Positions 18,756-32,060 are shown, counted from the first letter of the stretch. The stretch is DNA of 64,000 nucleotides from Arachis hypogaea (GCF_003086295.3 NC_092040.1:1860001-1924000), one strand, 5' to 3'. Notes: generated by a model not told the origin, from the letters alone. Program-made: numbers and translations.

Positions 18756-21587
18756 CTAAACCTTCCAAAGAGTAGGAAGCTCTAGACTTCTCATTACAGC
18801 ACTAGAATCAGTCTCTCTCTCCCCAAAAGTGTCTAAAGAATAGACATCCCAACCACCATCCCTCCAATATGTGGAGTATACAACTGGAACATGTTGTACT
18901 CTCCAATTATCTTTCCCTCCATTTGGACGCAGTGCTGAAATCAATTCTTCAGGCATGTCGAAAAACTCGATTGACTTTAGTTTACTTAGGTGTTCAATGC
19001 CTAATGGTACCTGCGTCAATGCGCCGCAGCGCTGGATGATCAGCTTCTTAAGTCCAGGCATTGCTCCCTCCTCCATTATCATAGATTTCAGTCCATCTAT
19101 TTCATCAAGGCCTAAAACTTTTAGATTTTGGAACTTATCAGCCCTGAAATGCAATTTGTCTCCAACATAAACCTGAAGAAACTCAAGATGCCTTAGATTT
19201 GGCAAGTCTTGAAGATATACCAGAGGATCCTCCTTTAGCCGGCTCCATTTTAGATGCACTTTGGCCAAATTCTTGAGAGATTGAATCCATTGTGGGAACT
19301 TCTCTAAACGTCCACTCAAGTAGAGTTGCCGGAGATACTGAGGAGGCTTGGAAATGCAGTGAATGTCAATGATCTCATCTTCATTGATTGCAGTTATGGA
19401 CAATGACCGGAGATTGATCATCTTCTCAATGGAAAAGCACAAAGCAGCCCCATCTTCTCGCCTCATCTTCCTTATGCCTAGCCTCCTAAGTTGTGTAAGT
19501 TTTCCAAGCTCAATCATCAAGGCCTTACTTCCTTGATCTACCTCTATGAAACATAGCTTTTGCAAAGATTGCATCTTTCCTATTGGGGCAGACACCTTGA
19601 AGCCATACTTTGAATGGAAGTAAGCATAGGATTCAATCTCATATCGGTACACCAAGAGATGGCGCAATCGCTGCAGCTCCACAATTTCAACAGGTAATTC
19701 TGTGACATTGGAGTGTTTAAGGTCTAATGTCTCAAGGTGTTGCAGCTTCTTAATGGAGGCTGGAATGCTTTTCACCTTTGTATTCTTCAAACTCAGGAAC
19801 TTTAGAAGGTAAAGATTGACAACTTGAGCAGGAAAAACCTGCAATGGAGAATCCTGCAAATCTAACACTCTAAGTAACCTATAACCAGTGGAACATACTG
19901 CATGTAGAGAAAAATCATGGTTAGCATCTGATAAGGCAAACATTAGCAGAGATCTAAGTTGGAATGTCTTGTTTTGCTGAATGTTATTCATTGTGTTTAT
20001 GACTGATAGGCGTCGAACTTTGTCTGGCCAGGTTATGTCTGGTTCTTTTGCTATGGTTGCAAAGTTCTGATTCTTTGATTTCAAAGTGACAATCTCCCTA
20101 ATGAGGTCGTGCATGCGACACGTCTTCATCCTGCCATCACTGGTTTTCTGTACTACTTGTAGCAGACTTCTGTTCAAGAGCTCTTTGAGGTAACTGTCTG
20201 CAACTTCCTCCAGTGTCTTTCCATCTTCTCCAACCACGAACCCTTCGGCTATCCACAAACGAATCAATCTCATATGCTCAATGGCATGAAATTCTGGGAA
20301 GATGCTTAAGTACAACAAACAGGATTTTAGGTAGTAAGGTAACTCATTGAAGCTCAGGGAAAGCACTTTCTTCATGTCCTCCAGCTTGTCATTGCCTTCC
20401 ATTTCAGCCCCAAAACTTCTGCAAACCATTTGCCATTCTTCAATGTTTGTCTTATCCCTTGTGGCCGAAGCACCACTGATTGCTACAATTGCTAGTGGCA
20501 GACCCCCACACAGTTTCAAGATATTCCAGCAAACTTGTTCCAAGTGAGAAGGGCATGAGTTCCCCTGAAATGTCTTCCTACAAAAAAGTGACCAAGCTTC
20601 ATGCTCAGACAAGAATTCAAGGTTATATACCTTACCAAACTCAGCACACGAAGACATAGCCACGTTTCGCTTGCGCGTGGTAAGCATTACTCTGCTGCCT
20701 CGGCTATTGTTGGGGAGAGCATATTTCACAGAATCCCAGACATTTACATGCCATACATCATCCAGCACAATCAGGTACCTGCTTCTCTGAAGCAAATTCT
20801 TGATCACCTCTTTGAGCTTGTCACTTCTCATTTGTCCAACTGCTTCAGGGGCTGGTTTGCCAATCACATTGTAGAGCTGTTGAACCAGGTCTCTCAGGAG
20901 CTCTTCTAACTTGAAAGATTGAGAAACAATAACCCAAGCATGAATCCTGAAACGCTTCTTCACTTTTGGGTCATCATAGACTTGCTTTGCCAATGTAGTT
21001 TTCCCCAACCCTCCCATTCCATAAATGGCAATCACATCCCTATTTGGTTCATCTTTGAAAAGCAAATCACTTAGCTGCTTCTTGGGTGTGTCAATTCCTA
21101 CAAGATCAGCTTCCTCTAGCAGAAGCGCATCGCCTTGGCTATCAAGCCTTGACGATAGCCTCTGACTAGACCTTGAGCCTATCCCATACATGCTGGGACG
21201 CTCCATGGAGATAACATCCAATCTGGATTTGATCTCTTGTATGTGTGAACCGATCTGGCGCCGAGCTTTCAAGGTTTTCCATGTGAAAACAATCTTGTGA
21301 GTAAGAGAAGAATTGCTGCCATGCATATGTTGATCAACAAGGCGAACATTGAACTCATCTATAGCATCTTCCATTTCATAGGCAATCTCTCTAACTCTTT
21401 TGATCCATTCTTGGAGTTCATGGTCTTTGTCTTCAAGTGCATCAGCCACCCTTAAGATGGCCTTGTGCCGTTCCAGTTCGCCTTTAATATGCCGAATATC
21501 ATCACTCACCCCTCTCTGGAGATTCACTTCTTCTTGAAGTAAAGTAGTCAGCTTGTCCAATAGAAAGGACACTGGACTTTCTGCCAT
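18756..21587 (-). CDS. NLR3: CC-NB-ARC-LRR disease resistance protein (RPM1-like), 943 aa
   Basis: A single-exon CC-NLR immune receptor that starts directly at ATG 21587 (MAES). The Rx-N coiled coil carries MEDAIDEF at about 72-79. NB-ARC shows the P-loop GMGGLGKTT (190-198), kinase-2 YLIVLDDVW (271-279), GLPLA, CLLYLSIFPE and a canonical MHD in CRMHDLIREI. About 400 residues of leucine-rich repeats end in LWKV. It is the closest relative of NLR2 in the window and stands in the same orientation, which points to tandem duplication. All signature motifs are intact, so it is likely functional. Specificity cannot be read from the sequence. Confidence 0.95.
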   Translation of the reverse strand: MAESPVSFLLDKLTTLLQEEVNLQRGVSDDIRHIKGELERHKAILRVADALEDKDHELQEWIKRVREIAYEMEDAIDEFNVRLVDQHMHGSNSSLTHKIVFTWKTLKARRQIGSHIQEIKSRLDVISMERPSMYGIGSRSSQRLSSRLDSQGDALLLEEADLVGIDTPKKQLSDLLFKDEPNRDVIAIYGMGGLGKTTLAKQVYDDPKVKKRFRIHAWVIVSQSFKLEELLRDLVQQLYNVIGKPAPEAVGQMRSDKLKEVIKNLLQRSRYLIVLDDVWHVNVWDSVKYALPNNSRGSRVMLTTRKRNVAMSSCAEFGKVYNLEFLSEHEAWSLFCRKTFQGNSCPSHLEQVCWNILKLCGGLPLAIVAISGASATRDKTNIEEWQMVCRSFGAEMEGNDKLEDMKKVLSLSFNELPYYLKSCLLYLSIFPEFHAIEHMRLIRLWIAEGFVVGEDGKTLEEVADSYLKELLNRSLLQVVQKTSDGRMKTCRMHDLIREIVTLKSKNQNFATIAKEPDITWPDKVRRLSVINTMNNIQQNKTFQLRSLLMFALSDANHDFSLHAVCSTGYRLLRVLDLQDSPLQVFPAQVVNLYLLKFLSLKNTKVKSIPASIKKLQHLETLDLKHSNVTELPVEIVELQRLRHLLVYRYEIESYAYFHSKYGFKVSAPIGKMQSLQKLCFIEVDQGSKALMIELGKLTQLRRLGIRKMRREDGAALCFSIEKMINLRSLSITAINEDEIIDIHCISKPPQYLRQLYLSGRLEKFPQWIQSLKNLAKVHLKWSRLKEDPLVYLQDLPNLRHLEFLQVYVGDKLHFRADKFQNLKVLGLDEIDGLKSMIMEEGAMPGLKKLIIQRCGALTQVPLGIEHLSKLKSIEFFDMPEELISALRPNGGKDNWRVQHVPVVYSTYWRDGGWDVYSLDTFGERETDSSAVMRSLELPTLWKV

Positions 21588-24500
21588 CTAACTTCAATCT
21601 TTTCTTCTCTCTTTTTCAATGATTTCTTTTTGATAAAAGAACTAAGAAGTCTGGTTTGTATGAAGGATTTGTGAACCTGTTTTCTGGGTTGTAGTTTTTA
21701 TTCTCAGGAATGCGTTCTAATAAGCACTAGCAAGGAAATTGTCAACCACCATTATATTACTATTTTCTAAGCTCCTTTTGCTTGTAGCTCACAAAGTCCT
21801 ACATAATAAAACCATGTCTCCACACGATGAAAAGGATGTTTCATGGTATTTTCCGGGAACAAAACAAGAAGACATACTATGAGCAAACTTTTGTTTTTTA
21901 ATTTAAAAGTCAAGATATTGCCAATGATAAAATCCAATTATATATTATCCATCATAAGCTGATTTTAAAAGAGGAAACTCGTCGCTGCAAATCACTTTTG
22001 GCATATGGTACTACTTGATCAATACTTTAGAATCTACACTGCGTCATGTGTTTTACCAAAATCGTTTATAGGGATGAATTTGTTTCTGTGAAGAGAGGGC
22101 AAAGGCCTAACCATTGGGGTTGCCTAAAGGACATTCACCACAAAATTGGCTTGGCTACATTAACAGAATCCTGAATATTTTAAGAAAACAAGTACATAGA
22201 GTTTCCTTGTAACTTCTGGGTGGTTACTTAGTAAGTTTGTTTAGCTGGAAACGTTGATTCTTATTGTTTTTCATCAACTATTGTGGTCTCTAATACGCGT
22301 CCAGATTATGCAAATTCTTTTTGGGTGTAGACTTATGTACTTACAAATAACAGATTGCACATTGAGCAAATCATGTGCAAACTAACTCAATCCATGCGCC
22401 ATGATGTGGAATATTGACCAATATTTTTCTATATTTAAAAAATTATACAAAGTTCCTCTTGAAATTTTGATATTTTCTTTTTCTCAGCATGCCTAAATTA
22501 AAATGCAGATAAAAAATTAGACCAGCATCACACTTGAAATTTTATTTTATTTTCTCAGCGGCTCTCACGGAATGCCGTACTAATACTGCGGATAATGATG
22601 TCCAAACCACTTTACCTAATCAAATCCTTTTTTCCAATCTAAGCAAAGATCACCATAGTGATTAACGTTCAAATATGTGATCATGGGTTCTTTTAACTTT
22701 TCAAAGTTATTAATTTTTTAAAATTCATCATGTTATGAAAGAAAATAAAAAATTGGTTGCTAACTGAAGAAATGGATAGACGATTGTGTTTGGATTTGCG
22801 TTGGAGAGGAGATAAGCACGTTTGAGTTCTTTAAACGTTTCATCTTTATGTTTGACAATATTTTTATGCTGTAAAAGCAGAAGTGATTCCTGTCTTCAAC
22901 TCACATTTAAAAGTTAAAAATTCTAACTTTTCCGTTCACCTACGTTGGATTAAACTTTATGTTCTATGTACCAATTATATTCTCTATTGTTCATATGTTT
23001 ATTTTTTTTATAATACTTTTTTCTAATACTCTCTTATGTATATTATTATTTTTTTATAAAAATTCTATTTTTTTATGAGTTCTTTTATTGTTATTGTTAT
23101 TTCTTTTTTGTATGGAATATTTTTTTTATTTTGCATTATAATTTTATTAATTCTATTAGAGTATTAAAAAATATTGAGAGTACTAAAAAATATTAAAATT
23201 TACTTAAATATTTAAAATAAAATTATAAGATAATATAAAATAATTATTTAAATTCATGTTCTTTATAATTTTTTATTTAAAAATAATTTTAAATAATGTA
23301 ATCCAAACAATATTTAGTTTACTATAATTTATTTTGAATAAAAATTACCAAACATAAACCACGTTAATACTAACTCACTTCTGATCAAAATCAATTCTAC
23401 AAAATCAATTTTATACAAACTTCCGTTTGCAAATGGTAATACAAACACACTTTAAAAAATGAAGAGTTTATGATTGAATATGAAAGGCCAGGCCTCGATA
23501 AATAGGTATAAATAATTCTGTGTAAATCCACACTTAATTTAATCTATGGTATATGATTACAAACTTTTTTGCTGACCATTCCTACGAGGCGCCTGTCGCC
23601 GCTGATTTCAAAGGCTTAAAAGTTAAAATACATAACATCATAATTAAAAATGCAAAAACAAATATATTGTTCATAATATAAAAGTTAAAACAATCATGTT
23701 ATATATAAACAAAAAAAATAAACAACAAATCAATCACATATATAAATACATATTAAAATACAAAATATATCTTAAAATCTTAAAATATATATAAAACAAC
23801 ACATAAATATACACATATATAATTATCAATTTTTAATATGCACATAATAATATTATTAATATAAAAATGCTTATAAAGATCGAACAATTTCTATCAGCAT
23901 TGTGATATGATTTTTTTTTGTGACTGAAATAAACTAAAAAAAAATTAAATAAAAGATCTTCTTAAATAGAGGAATAATCCTTTTTAAGACTACTTTTATG
24001 TAAATTCCTTTTAATAATTCTGATTTTAACGTTTACGACAAATGAAAAATAAAAAATTTCAGCTCTACAGGCTGCAGCCACAATGAAATTCAATTCCACA
24101 ATTGTCCATTTGCAATTATGTCAATTGTCAACTACGTCACTGTTAACAGTTGTAATTCCACGCTAATACTTACAATATTGAGTAATATATTTCCACGCGC
24201 TTATGGATGAATAGTTTAACATATCCATCCTCAAAGATAATGCACGTCTCTTAACCACAAGAAGAGAACAGACTTCATGCTTAATCCAATTCAAATAAAT
24301 GACAAGATATAAAGAAATTAATTGATGCAAAAAAATATACTCGTCAACACGTCTTAAATGAAAGTCACCTTGGCTCAAATGGTCACAGCTTAGCTATGAG
24401 GTCAGAGTAGTGACTGATTATCAAGGGCCTTAATTAGAAGATAGAATATACTAAGGAAATATTCTGAAAGAGGGTAAAAAAAAGAGAGAAAGTGGGGGGT

Positions 24501-24951
24501 AAAAATATGCCAGAACATTTTTCTTGTAAGATACAGTTCAAGGTGTGAACATCTTCTAAGGCATATGTGTTGCCAAACAGAATGAAATAATTACCACTTA
24601 CCAGGAATTTTCTTAAAACTATTTAAGTTCAGAGCAAATGATACAAAACCTATAAAAATAAATAAATAACTGAACTCCTGAAACATAAATTATAGAATTT
24701 AATAAACCATTATAGATGCTAAATTGTAGTTATACATAGTGAATACAAGGATTATCATCTCACGAAAGAAAAGGACAAAATCTTCTGATCCATAAATGCT
24801 ACGAGAGGAAAAGACTAGCTAATCGACTTCTGGCTCTAATAATATATGCTTATTTCCTTTTTAAAGGAACAAGTAACCAGGAGGTAAAAAGAATAAACAA
24901 CTGAATTCCAATATTCATCCAACCAGAAACTAACCATAAGTTAGCATGCAT
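21588..24951. other. Intergenic region between NLR3 and the RH5 helicase
   Basis: About 3.4 kb, very AT-rich, with no supportable gene. It contains the NLR3 promoter on the left and the helicase 3' UTR on the right. A possible MITE lies at 22784-23455. The segment 23640-23900 is simple A/T-rich sequence. Confidence 0.45.
22784..23455. mobile_element. Possible MITE-like element
   Basis: The ends are weakly inverted: the left reads TGTGTTTGGATTTGCGTT and the right, in reverse complement, begins GTGTGTTTGTATTACCATTT. The interior is AT-rich with words such as GTTTGG and TTGATTTTGATCAGAAGTGA that I associate with legume MITEs. I found no target-site duplication, so the boundaries are uncertain. 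Confidence 0.3.
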
Positions 24952-27900
24952 TTAGTCTTCGTCAGAGTTGTCAAATGTAATTTTTTGAGACTTCGGTGCA
25001 TCAGCGGAAATTTCCTTAAAGTGGGCCCCATAAAGCTTCGACTCCTAATATAACAGAAAATGATAGTTTAAACATCAATAGAATATCTTGCACAAATTCT
25101 AAAGGATTGCAATCCAAAGCAAAATTTGTCGCAACAGTCATAAACCATCAGAAAGGAAACCTGATCAGGTGCATAGAGAGAAATGAAGAAGAAAATATAC
25201 CTTTTTCTTTACATGTGTGCCAAATTTTAAAAGGGCATCTGGCACAATTTGTCCAGCTTCTCTTAATACATTCACAAGCTCCCCAGCAAGACCCTGAATA
25301 TTTCCATTCAATAGTGGCAAAAAAAAAGTTGAGAAACAGCATGACAGGCAAATAAAAAACCTCAAATACATCGGGCATGGATACCACCTTATTCTGCTGT
25401 GTGAAGAATGTATGGGCAACACCCTTTTTACCAGATCGTCCAGTCCGACCAATTCTATGAACATAATCTTCTGTAGTTAAAGGAAAACTATAGTTGATAA
25501 CAACTTCAACATCTGGAATATCCAATCCACGTGCAGCCACATCAGTAGCAATCTGCCCAATAAATTATAAATTAGGTCAAATAAATGACCGAACAAAGCC
25601 ACACACTCTGTGCAGAACAATTGAAAGACCTCAAACCCTATTTATGCACACTATCCACAACAGACATTCAGGGGAGACAAAAAAATGTAGTTAAAAGAAA
25701 AGAAAATAAGAATAAAAACAGAAGGGAACGCTCAGTTGATACTTGATAATCTCTTTGCCTTCTATTCAGTTTGGATGAAGATCAGTGGAAGTAACAAAGT
25801 GAATTTATATCCATTCACTAGCTATGTAAAAGATGGCCTTTAGGTTTATGACATAACCTGAACTAGTTTATCCAATAGTATAGTATATTGTAACATATGG
25901 CAGTCACAAAGCTAACCTTGCAAAACTAAATGTTGACTCTTAACACAAACGGAAGTTGGATGTAAAGCATTATATGGATAAGGCAGGAAGATAAATTACT
26001 GCTAAAAAGATATTTACACGGTAAAAATGATGAAAGGAAAATAATCAACCCCCCAAACATGTCAGTATTTCAGAGAAAGGAACACCAAATCTTGCTGGTA
26101 TTCAAGTACCAATTCATAATCATAATCGCAGTTTGAAGCAGCATACCATTAAAGGACAGCTCCCATTCTTGAATAATGAAAGTGCCTTTGTACGATCATG
26201 TTGTGCTTTGTCTCCATGTATGGACACAACCTTCCAACCTCTGAAAAGAATTTATCATGTCACAAGTAGCTAATGTCAACAACAAACACTACATGTGTTC
26301 ACACACACACAGCATACCCTTGTTGAAGCATCCTTTCAACTCGTGTGGTTTCCATTTTGTACAAAACAAAGATCAATACTCGGTTCCTGATAAAAGGTAC
26401 ACACTCTTATCAACATGTAGAACAAAATAGTTAAGTCTGAAAATATCAACTACCAATATGCTTCATGATAACTCGTCCTTTTTAGGCTACAAAAATACAT
26501 GTATATGTTCATTGAAAACCAAACGAACACTGGAAAATGTTAGGAATTAAGGATAGCAACAACTTGATCCAATATATTAACTATTCACTGCTTCCTGGGA
26601 AGATATCTCTAGTTTTAAGGATTAATTATCATGGAGAGAGACCTCTGAGATTTGTGGTATTTTTCCAGTAAAGCAACCAGTCGGTTATCACGCGCACGGT
26701 CATCCAAGACCTATGAATGCAACAAGATTTTTCCACTAGTCAACAAAAACATTTAAAACAAACAAATGTAGACTAGATTTGGTCAAATACAGACCTCAAC
26801 TATCTGCATGACATCATGATTCGCAGCTAAATCTTCTGAACCTACAACAACCTGTCACAAGTTCAAAAATCAGTTTCCACAACTAAATAAAAAACTAGTT
26901 GAAAGCCTCTTCTAAAATCTAGATACAGACTTTTACAGGGTTGGGATCCATAAACTCCTGTGCTAACTGATGAACTGGTAAGGGCCAAGTAGCGCTAAAC
27001 ATCACCATTTGGCGAACTGCAAATTATTAGAATTCCATCAATAAAATAAATAAGCTGGGAACAAATTGTGGTAGTAAAACATATTTACACAACTTATTGT
27101 TGAATCAAATTTTGAAACTGTAGATCTAGTGCATCAAGTGACAGAATTTAAGGTAAAGGACAAGAACTAAAATTGAAAGAAGAAAGTTGATATGAAGAAA
27201 ACCAGGAACAATTAAACTGTAAGCCTCATACCAGAGCATGTCTGACCCAGTATAGAGCGGACTACTTGTTCGAAACCCATGTCAAGCATCCGATCTGCTT
27301 CATCAAGCACCTTAGACAAACAAACAATAATATAAGCATCTACTCAACATAAAATTATAGAAATACACAAATACAAAAGGAAAGCGAAATGATAGTTGTC
27401 ACACTGGAGACCGAGAAATGGATGTTATGTAAAGCAGAGCCAACAAGAATTAGATGATACACAAATTATGTCTAAACTCAACTTCGGGGAACTCCAACAC
27501 CAGCATTTAGTATATGTACAATGAAGTAATTCACATTAAGGTGATCTGAGCCCACTACCCACTAGTTAGACCACCTAGAAAATACATGATTGATTGACAA
27601 CTTGTTTTCAATTTCATCTAGAAAAATGCACTATGAGTGAGAACGGATGAACAGCAGTTTGCTAGAAACTTTACTACTTACCACAAAAGATACATCTTTT
27701 AGGCTACAGACACCCATTTCAATCAAATCCTGTATACGACCAGGAGTTCCAATGACAATGTCCTGGATAAAAGAGATAAGCATTGTTAAAAGATTCATTT
27801 GTTTAAAGTTATTAAACCGAAGAAAGGGGGGGGGGGACAAAGGAAAGGAAAAGCTATATAACTTACGATGCCAGATTTCAGTGACGAGATTTGTGGCCCT

Positions 27901-29240
27901 TTGGAGGTTCCACCATACAAACAAACTGACTCCACACCACAAGACTTACCAGCATCACACATAACATCTGAAATCTGCAATACAAATAAGAAAGCCTTTA
28001 GATGCATATTTATCATTTAGCAAATTAACATCTGTACCCATTAAGTCGAAGATCCAAGTTAAATTCACCAGAGGTTATATCCTTAACAAACAAGGAAACT
28101 TTTTTACAGTATGAAGAAGGAAAATCATGACACCCATCTCACTAATATATCACGATTCAAGATTACAGTCATAATCAAATGACAGGAAATTATAGCATTA
28201 CAAAAAAGAGGGATATATGCTAATAGCTAAGGACATGTACTTTGCACACTATTGAAATAGGAGGTTGAAGTCCATCACGCCTCATGGTTTCTGTGTTTGT
28301 GTACAAATATATAAAATTATGTGAATAACAAGGAGGTAATGTTCATTTTAGTCCTTTGACTAAGTAGGAATAACTCCATTTGAATGTAATGCTGCATCTC
28401 AATGAACTAAGCAATAGGCAAAGTGTGACGCAATGGTTTTGAAAGATAAAGAGCCTAAAATCAATGAAACAACAACCTATGCATTAAAAGATAAGAAGCA
28501 TACTTGTTGAGCTAGCTCCCTGGTAGGAGAGAGCACGAGGCAAAGAGGGTTCCGACCCTTCACCGCTTTATTCTTCCGCTTGCTCAGAACGTGCATAACG
28601 GCAGGAATCCCAAACGCCAGCGTCTTCCCTGTGATAACATACATAAAAGCTCATCAAAATCACACTCCGAATTCATTAAATTTTCATCACAAGTCATTCA
28701 CAACAACACACCTGAACCAGTTGCAGCGATTCCGATGAGATCACGACCGTCCAACAAGAAAGGCCATGCACGTGACTGAATCGGCGACGGCTTCTCGAAG
28801 CCCTTGCAGCACTCCAGCACGTTTTCCGGCAGCCCCGAACCAGCGAAGCTCTTCACCGGCGCGTACTTCGCCTCTCCGGCGTTCTTCCCGGTAACCGCCA
28901 CATGCCCGTCGGTAACCGACTCATCTCCTCCTCCGCCGCCTCCGCCAGCTCCATCAACGGATTCAGCTTTGGTTTCCTCCACGTTCTCTTCCGAATCGCG
29001 CTTGTGCTTCTTCTTCTTCTTTTTCCCCTTGTCGGATTCGGCGGCGTTTCGAGGCTGGATCTCGTCGAGCTTTCTTTTGGGACTAGCGGTTCCGTTTTGT
29101 TCTTGGTTGTGTTTGTCTTTGTTCTTGTGCTTTTTCTTCTTCTTTTCGGATTTGAGTTTAGGACTGTTTGGGGCTTCTCCTGCTGGTGATGGCACGGCAA
29201 CTGGTTCGGCTGCGACAACGGCGTCGTGTTTGCGACCCAT
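24952..29240 (-). CDS. RH5: DEAD-box ATP-dependent RNA helicase, RH5/Dbp3 type, 548 aa
   Basis: An ATP-dependent RNA helicase, probably nucleolar and acting in ribosomal RNA processing, as known for yeast Dbp3. Thirteen exons join in phase: 29240-28712, 28628-28504, 27974-27867, 27762-27682, 27310-27232, 27016-26931, 26851-26795, 26710-26643, 26386-26318, 26240-26147, 25552-25388, 25293-25201, 25044-24952. The N-terminus is low complexity and lysine-rich ([24 protein letters not shown]), like a nucleolar signal, with a seven-glycine run. The core has the Q motif ([12 protein letters not shown]), motif I ATGSGKT, Ia [10 protein letters not shown], Ib TPGR, II DEAD ([10 protein letters not shown]), [17 protein letters not shown] and [12 protein letters not shown]. 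It ends in [10 protein letters not shown]. Every catalytic motif is intact. The ATG at 29240 (MGRKHD) is the family-typical start. Confidence 0.93.
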
Positions 29241-30289
29241 GATTTGGAGGTGGAAAGTGTGGAACGAAGTGAAGTGAAGGAAAGTGGAAACCGCTACGCA
29301 GCGCGCGAACCAGTGCCCGAGAAGAAACCGCACAGAGGCGCAAGTACGAAGGCTTTGTGTAGTATTTGTTAGGGTTTTGACTTTTTTAAATATTTGACCT
29401 CTTAGTTAGAACTTAGAACTCTAAATTAAAAGCAAATTAAATACATCATCACTTGAACTAAAAATTAAAAATATAAGGAAAATACACTATTTTTTTTTCT
29501 TTAAACGAAAATATGTAAGATAAACAAATATGGGAGTGTTATTTTAGTGGTGATTGATATATTATTTTACAAATTTGTCATAAAATAATATATATAATTT
29601 ACATAAGACCAGTTTTTATTGAAATAATCATTACATTGAAGTTTACAATTAGTTTTACATATAATTGGAATTTTAATTATAGTTTATTTTGGTTTACAAA
29701 TAATTAGCACAACCATAAATTATGGCCAAATGAAATTATAGAGCTTTTTCAAATGGCATATTCCCGATGAAAAATTTCCAAATTTGTGGATTGTGGCTTC
29801 TCACACGATTTTTTTTTTTCGGGGTCAAGTGTTTTATGGCTTTCTTCAGATGCGGTGTGGCTCAGATCTTCGAGAATGAGCTTAAGGCAGGCAAGGCCCA
29901 ATGTTTGAAAAGAACCAAAAAAAAAAATTCACAGCTCTGCTTCATCATCACATAGTAAAGCTATTGTATTGTAGCCAATTTAAATTGATTTAGTAATTAA
30001 TTTATTAATTCACTTAAATAAATATTAAGAGTTTGAATCTTTTTTAATTAAGTAGTCTCTTGAGTTAAGATATATTATAAAAAAATAAAATAAAACAATT
30101 GTCAGGTGATCAAAATTATAATTATTTTTTAAAAAATATATAATCTTAATTCCTCTTGTATTTTGTGTGAGCTTTGATTGATTTAAAAAAAATAAAGTAG
30201 TATTTTTTAAAATAATATAATTCAAAATAAAAAAAGTTCTACATTTAAGTTATTTATCTAATTAAGTTTAACTAAATTATTATAATGTG
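29241..30289. other. Upstream region of the RH5 helicase
   Basis: Contains the helicase 5' UTR and promoter (29241 to about 29390) and then AT-rich DNA. No TATA box or supportable ORF was identified. Confidence 0.4.
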
Positions 30290-32060
30290 TGTCTAGTTCA
30301 TGTGCTTCTTCTTCTTATTTTCTTATTTTTTCTTATCTTTCTTTTTCGTTATCATTGTCGTCGTCACCATCACTACCACCACTTTCACCTCATTTTCTTC
30401 CTTCTCATTTCTTTCTCATTTAAATTTATTCTCCTCTTTCCTTTTCCTCCTCCTCCATCATCATCATCATCGTTATGTTTGCGCTGATGCTACTATTTCT
30501 TCTTATTCTCCTTATTTGTCCTTATTTTTTTTCATTATCGTCGTCGTCGTCGTCACCATCACTACCTCCTCCTCTTCCTCTTCCTTCCTTTCTCATTTGA
30601 GTTTATTCTTCTCCTTCCTTTTCCTCTTCCTTTACCATCATCATCGTCGTCATTGTCTTTTTTTCTTATATGTAAATTACAGTGCTTCTTTTCCTCTTTC
30701 ATTCTCCTTTAAATTTTTTGCACATGTAAGATTTCAATCCAATAAGTGTGCATTAAAATCTAATTGAGAAGCAATGCTTTTAAAAGAAGTAAAAATAACT
30801 GAAGAAAAAAAAAAGAATAAGAAGCAAAAAAAAAGATATTTCTGTGATTTCGTAACAATATTTCAGTGTCAAAATTAATAAGTTTTGGTATCTTTTGTTT
30901 CTGGTAATAATTCAATTCAATAAGTGTGAAACTACATTCATTCAACTAAATAAGATTCTAATATAGTACAAACATATTCACTCAAGTAATTTTGGTATTA
31001 TCTTGTGATCTTTTATGTAATTTATTTTTTACTTTCATTCAATTAAATAAGATTGTACTACATGTTCATTCAAGTCTAATATGAGAAGTAATATTTCTAA
31101 AAAAAAAGTAAAAATAACAATTCAAAACTCCTTCTCCTCTTATTCTTCGTTATCTTGATCATTTTGATTACCTAATAAGATTAGAATATCAAATTAAAAT
31201 ATTCATTCTCATTATCTTTAGTTAGTAAGTAGAGAAAGAAAAGAAGTTCTCGTTGAAGCATAAGGAAGCATAAGAAGATATTTCTGAATTTATAGTAAAA
31301 TTTTGGTGTTAAAATTAAGAAGTTTTTGTAACAACATTTCAGTGTTAAGATTAAGAAATTTCGGTATTTTTTGTTTCTGGCAAAAATTTAATCTAATTAG
31401 TGTGAACCTATATCCATTCAACTAAATAACATTGCAATATAGTACTAACATGTTCATTCAAGTAATTTCGATGCTAACTTGTAATATTTTAGTATGCAAT
31501 TTATTTTTTACATTCATTCAATTAAATAAAATTGTAATAATATTTATTCAAGTCTAATATGAGAAGCAATATTTCTAAAAAAAATAAGAATAACAATTTA
31601 AAACCCCTCCTTCATCATCATCATCATCATAAGAAGCAAAAAAAAATTACAGTATTAAAGAAACTGTGTTTTTGTGGTTAAATTTCATATCGATATTAAG
31701 AAGTTTTGATGTTATTGTTAAGAAATTTCAGTGTTGTTTTCTAATAAATTATGTATAATTCAAAATTCCTCATCCTCTTTTTCTTCTTCTCTAGTCTCAC
31801 ATTTTTATAATTCTTCTTATTTCGCCCTCGTAACAAAAATATAAACATAAAAAGAGAAAAAAATCAGACAAAAAAAAAGCATATAATGCTACAAAAAAAG
31901 TACCAGGAAGATGAAAAGGAAAAGAAAAGAAAAACACAACAAACTGCATGCAAAGAAGAAGAAGGAACGCAAAAAAAAAGAAAAAACACAAAAGAAAAAA
32001 AAAGAAGCGCATAATATATGTGGAAGTTGAAGTGTGTCGACACACTCTCACTAATAAAAT
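30290..32060. repeat. Block of diverged direct repeats and pyrimidine-rich simple sequence
   Basis: A pyrimidine-rich part (about 30300-30660) contains a direct duplication offset by about 180 bases. Each copy reads through TCGTCGTCACCATCACTACC, then C/T-rich sequence, then a TCATCATC run. A second, longer direct repeat follows with an offset of 476-478 bases: about 30830-31140 corresponds to about 31270-31615. Shared words include TTTTTTGTTTCTGG, GTGTGAA, CATTCAACTAAATAA and TTCAAGTCTAATATGAGAAG. The block ends in A-rich sequence before 32050. The ORFs inside are low complexity (S, F, L, H runs) and not credible genes. I associate these words with a repeat common in Arachis, from memory. Confidence 0.7.
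31612..31630. repeat. (TCA)n microsatellite
   Basis: A short perfect run of TCA units within the second copy of the 477-base direct repeat. Confidence 0.85.

Noticed and set aside
28804..29277. 157-aa + strand ORF opposite the helicase first exon
   Set aside because: Low-complexity shadow of the lysine/glutamate-rich N-terminus of RH5 (F and S runs).
30300..30767. 155-aa ORF rich in S, F, L and H
   Set aside because: It is a translation of pyrimidine-rich simple repeats with no domain and no start context.
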